DNA of 8,383 nt from Candidatus Bipolaricaulota bacterium. GTDB lineage: Bacteria > Bipolaricaulota > Bipolaricaulia > UBA7950 > UBA9294. The stretch is from positions 1 to 8,383 of the forward strand of contig JAJOKK010000058.1 of the NCBI GenBank assembly GCA_021129875.1. The letters are read 5' to 3'. Made by a program: the position numbers and the translations under genes. Within the stretch, counting starts at the first letter, position 1. Each line of letters begins with the position of its first letter. A model generated the notes under the pieces. The model ran no database searches. It was not told where the DNA came from and was given only the letters and a program-made list of their open reading frames with translations. Positions 6,399 to 8,383 of the stretch are shown one piece after another.

Positions 6399-7342
6399 CA
6401 GAGAGGGAAAAATCAACCGCAGATTTTCAGGCTAGCGCTAGCAGACAGAGCAGCACGAACAGAGCTGCGATGGTTGTGGTGGCGACAGTTATGCTGGTCG
6501 TAATGACGGCAGCCATCCTTAGCGGCCTGTTCGGGGGGCCGGTCGAACATGGACCGGCGAAACTGCGATTGGCAACAGGGACCACCTTGTACGATGCCGG
6601 CTTCTGGGAATATCTGGGGCCGATCTTTGAGGAGCGCTACGCTGTTGATCTGCAGATCATCTACGCCGGGACAGGGAGGGCACTCGAATGGGGTAGGCGG
6701 GGCGATGTGGATCTTGTCGTCGTCCATTCGCCGCCGTGTGAGAAGGAGTTTGTAGCGCAAGGATACGGCGTGAAGCGGGTCCCTTTTGCGTACAACTATT
6801 TTCTCATCGTCGGACCGCCCGGCGACCCGGCCGGGATCGAAGGGCTTAGCCCACAGGAAGCGTTCACCCGGCTGATCGCGACCGGCGCAGGCCGCTTCGT
6901 CTCTCGGGGGGACGATTCCGGCACACACGTCATGGAGCAGACGATCTGGAAGAGTGCCGGCTTCGACCACGCAGAGGTTCGCACGGCCGATTGGTACATC
7001 GAAGCAGGGCGAGGAATGGGGCCGACCTTGCTTGTGGCGAACGGGAAACAGGCCTATACCCTGACCGATATGGGGACTTTCCTCGCCTTTCGCAGTAGGC
7101 TCGCGCTTATACCGTTGGTGGTCGAAGGCGCGATACTGCTCAACGTCTACTCCGCGATAGCGATCGATCCGCAGCGGCATCCCGGCATCAACAGCGACTT
7201 AGCGAATAAGATGATCGATTTTCTCACCTTCCCGGAGATACAGGCGCGCATCAGCGCCATGGGAGTTGAAGAGCACGGGATGGCGCTGTTCACCCCGTGT
7301 ACAGGAACAGCGCCTTGTAGCTCAGCAGACCATGAACAATAA
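6395..7342 (+). CDS. tupA: TupA-family oxyanion-binding protein, membrane-anchored copy
   Basis: This 315-residue protein belongs to the tungstate ABC-transporter binding-protein family TupA. After the N-terminal region come TLYDAGFW (64-71), YAGTGRALEWGRRGDVD, YNYFLIVGP, FVSRGDDSGTH and WYIEAGRGMGPTL, all typical of TupA. The oxyanion-binding stretch that is normally TTTS reads TGTT (61-64). TTG at 6395 is chosen because GAGGGGGG precedes it (about 6384-6391) and it overlaps the MOSC stop; ATG 6470 has no ribosome site. The chosen start gives a 25-residue polar segment, then hydrophobic residues 26-47 without a lipobox cysteine, which suggests an uncleaved signal anchor. It should bind tungstate or molybdate outside the membrane. 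No permease or ATPase gene follows it here. Confidence 0.88.
   Translation: MTEREKSTADFQASASRQSSTNRAAMVVVATVMLVVMTAAILSGLFGGPVEHGPAKLRLATGTTLYDAGFWEYLGPIFEERYAVDLQIIYAGTGRALEWGRRGDVDLVVVHSPPCEKEFVAQGYGVKRVPFAYNYFLIVGPPGDPAGIEGLSPQEAFTRLIATGAGRFVSRGDDSGTHVMEQTIWKSAGFDHAEVRTADWYIEAGRGMGPTLLVANGKQAYTLTDMGTFLAFRSRLALIPLVVEGAILLNVYSAIAIDPQRHPGINSDLANKMIDFLTFPEIQARISAMGVEEHGMALFTPCTGTAPCSSADHEQ
7282..7314 (+). promoter_or_regulatory. Strong hairpin in the 3' end of the first tupA
   Basis: GGCGCTGTT (7282-7290) and AACAGCGCC (7306-7314) form a perfect 9-bp stem with a 15-base loop, 28 bases before the gene's last base. Only two T residues follow, so it is not a standard intrinsic terminator. It could mark a 3' end, block exonuclease decay, or partly attenuate the transcript. 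The function is unproven. Confidence 0.45.
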
Positions 7343-7574
7343 CACGAGATAAGGGATACATATATGAGTGAGATGGTCTTAAGCAACAGGGGCGATGCGA
7401 GGGCAGCAGAAGGTCCTCTCTGCGGGTTCAGGTTTACATCCAGATACTGGGATTGAGTGTAGCCCCACTTTGTACAGGAGGGTTGACTGGCAGAAAGGGA
7501 AGTATACAATAAGCTTAGGAGTTGGGCAGAAAGGCTGTTCAACAAAGGCACACATTGTACAAGGAGGTAGGTTG
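7343..7574. other. Non-coding gap between the two tupA-like genes
   Basis: No gene is supported here. A 30-codon frame (ATG 7364 to TGA 7456) lacks a good ribosome site and resembles nothing I know. The stretch contains a 5-bp hairpin GCAGA/TCTGC (7406-7410/7419-7423), two copies of GGCAGAAAGG (7489-7498 and 7525-7534), two TGTACA palindromes (7471-7476 and 7556-7561, the latter within TTGTACAA) and a promoter described separately. Base composition is visibly less GC-rich than the operon. Confidence 0.55.
7483..7510 (+). promoter_or_regulatory. Sigma70-like promoter of the second tupA-like gene
   Basis: TTGACT (7483-7488, 5 of 6) and TACAAT (7505-7510, 5 of 6) are 16 bases apart, giving a start near 7517 and a leader of about 58 bases. 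TGTACA palindromes flank it at 7471-7476 and 7556-7561 and could be operator half-sites; no known regulator is recognised. Confidence 0.65.
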
Positions 7575-8383
7575 ATGAACAGGAAAACATGGGTGATGTC
7601 TCTAGCGTTGTTGCTAGCATTGATTGCTATCTTCGGCCCAGCGCCTCAGGCGGTGTCGGATGAACCACCCGTTCCTCTACGGGCTCCGGTGGAGAGGGTG
7701 CGAGTGGCTACTACCACCAGCCTTTACGACACTGGTCTGTGGGCCCTTCTCGAACCCCTGTTCGAGGAAAAATTCGGTGTAGAACTGGATATCCTCTATG
7801 CAGGGACCGGGATAGCTCTTGAATGGGGGAGAAGGGGAGATGTGGATGTTATCGCCACTCATGCCCGAGCCCGTGAGGAGAAGTTTGTAGCTGAGGGTTA
7901 CGGGGTTATGCGGGTTATTTTCGCCTACAACTATTTTCTCATCGTGGGGCCGGCGGATGATCCGGCAGGGATCAAAGGGTTAAGCCCTGAGGAGGCTTTC
8001 CAGCGGCTGATGGAGACGGGAGCCGGGAGATTTGTCTCTCGCGGAGATGACTCCGGGACCCACGGCAAGGAGAAGGCAATCTGGAGGGAGGCCGGTTTCG
8101 ATTATGAACTGGTCAGAGACGCCGACTGGTATATCGAAGCCGGAAGGGGCATGGGCCCAACCCTGGTAATGGCCAGTGAAGAGCAAGCCTATACACTCAC
8201 CGACATGGGAACCTTCCTGGCCTTTAAAGCCCGTCTGGATCTGATACCGTTGGTGACCGAGGGGGGCATCCTGCTCAATGTCTATTCGGTCATTGCCATA
8301 TGTCCAGAGCGGCATCCTCGAACCAACGTTGAGATGGCAAACAACCTGATATATTTCCTTACCTCTGAGCCTGTCCGACAAAC
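7575..8383 (+). CDS. tupA: TupA tungstate-binding protein, partial at right edge
   Basis: This open frame has no stop before the window ends; 269 codons are visible. ATG 7575 follows AAGGAGGT (7561-7568), an excellent ribosome site. A classical cleavable signal peptide is seen: MNRK, hydrophobic residues 6-20, and a likely cleavage near AVS-DE (27-30); there is no lipobox cysteine. The mature part opens with RVATTTSLYDTG, containing the canonical TTTS (46-49) of TupA oxyanion binding, then YAGTG, FAYNYFLIVGP, SRGDDSGTH and WYIEAGRGMGPTL. My ungapped alignment gives about 147 identical residues of 207 to the preceding copy. About 8 of 19 Arg codons are AGA/AGG, unlike the CGN-rich moe genes. 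The protein should deliver tungstate to an ABC permease, whose genes may lie just beyond the edge. Confidence 0.92.
   Translation, partial: MNRKTWVMSLALLLALIAIFGPAPQAVSDEPPVPLRAPVERVRVATTTSLYDTGLWALLEPLFEEKFGVELDILYAGTGIALEWGRRGDVDVIATHARAREEKFVAEGYGVMRVIFAYNYFLIVGPADDPAGIKGLSPEEAFQRLMETGAGRFVSRGDDSGTHGKEKAIWREAGFDYELVRDADWYIEAGRGMGPTLVMASEEQAYTLTDMGTFLAFKARLDLIPLVTEGGILLNVYSVIAICPERHPRTNVEMANNLIYFLTSEPVRQ

Noticed and set aside
6413..7180. 255-codon minus-strand open frame opposite tupA
   Set aside because: It is the antisense shadow of a well-supported TupA-family gene. A similar shadow appears opposite the second copy, showing it arises from shared codon pattern.
7311..7335. GTAGCTCAG, resembling the D-arm of a tRNA
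   Set aside because: It lies in the last codons of the first tupA; no anticodon arm, T arm or acceptor pairing follows.
7364..7456. 30-codon frame MSEMVLSNRGD... between the tupA copies
   Set aside because: No adequate ribosome site, no recognisable feature, and short enough to occur by chance.

Overview
The window is bacterial, as judged from strong Shine-Dalgarno sites, sigma70-like promoters, GTG/TTG starts and an intrinsic terminator. It comes from a moderately GC-rich genome. Its core is a compact molybdenum/tungsten-pterin cofactor operon: moaB/mog, moeA, moeA, moaA, moaC, a MOSC-domain gene and a tungstate-binding-protein gene of the TupA family. A second, incomplete tupA-like gene runs off the right edge. 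Two MoeA paralogues and two TupA-type binding proteins suggest an organism, probably anaerobic, that handles tungsten as well as or instead of molybdenum. The sequence alone does not fix the phylum.

Layout: 1-303 has no convincing gene, although an open frame entering from the left edge stops at 149. 304-933 encodes a flavodoxin-fold, FMN-reductase-like protein with a cysteine cluster and a very basic tail. 934-1430 is non-coding: degenerate repeat remnants, then a promoter (1189-1218), then a leader (about 1237-1416) that folds like a Moco/Tuco riboswitch. The leader ends in an intrinsic terminator, and a perfect 9-bp antiterminator pairing (1354-1362 with 1386-1394) competes with both the aptamer closing stem and the terminator. 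1431-7342 is the operon. Neighbouring genes overlap or nearly touch: an 8-nt overlap moaB/moeA1, a 34-nt gap moeA1/moeA2, GTGA overlap moeA2/moaA, a 1-nt gap moaA/moaC, a 13-nt gap moaC/MOSC and TTGA overlap MOSC/tupA1. 7343-7574 is non-coding and carries a good promoter for the second tupA-like gene (7575 to the edge).

How the genes work together: MoaA and MoaC convert GTP to cyclic pyranopterin monophosphate. MoaB/Mog adenylylates molybdopterin, and the MoeA paralogues insert molybdate or tungstate. The MOSC protein may act in sulfur or cofactor handling. The TupA-type proteins should capture the oxyanion outside the membrane. Genes for MPT synthase (moaD/moaE), nucleotide attachment (mobA) and the permease and ATPase of the transporter (tupB/tupC) are not in the window. 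The likely logic is end-product control: finished cofactor binds the leader RNA and terminates transcription, lowering both cofactor synthesis and metal capture.
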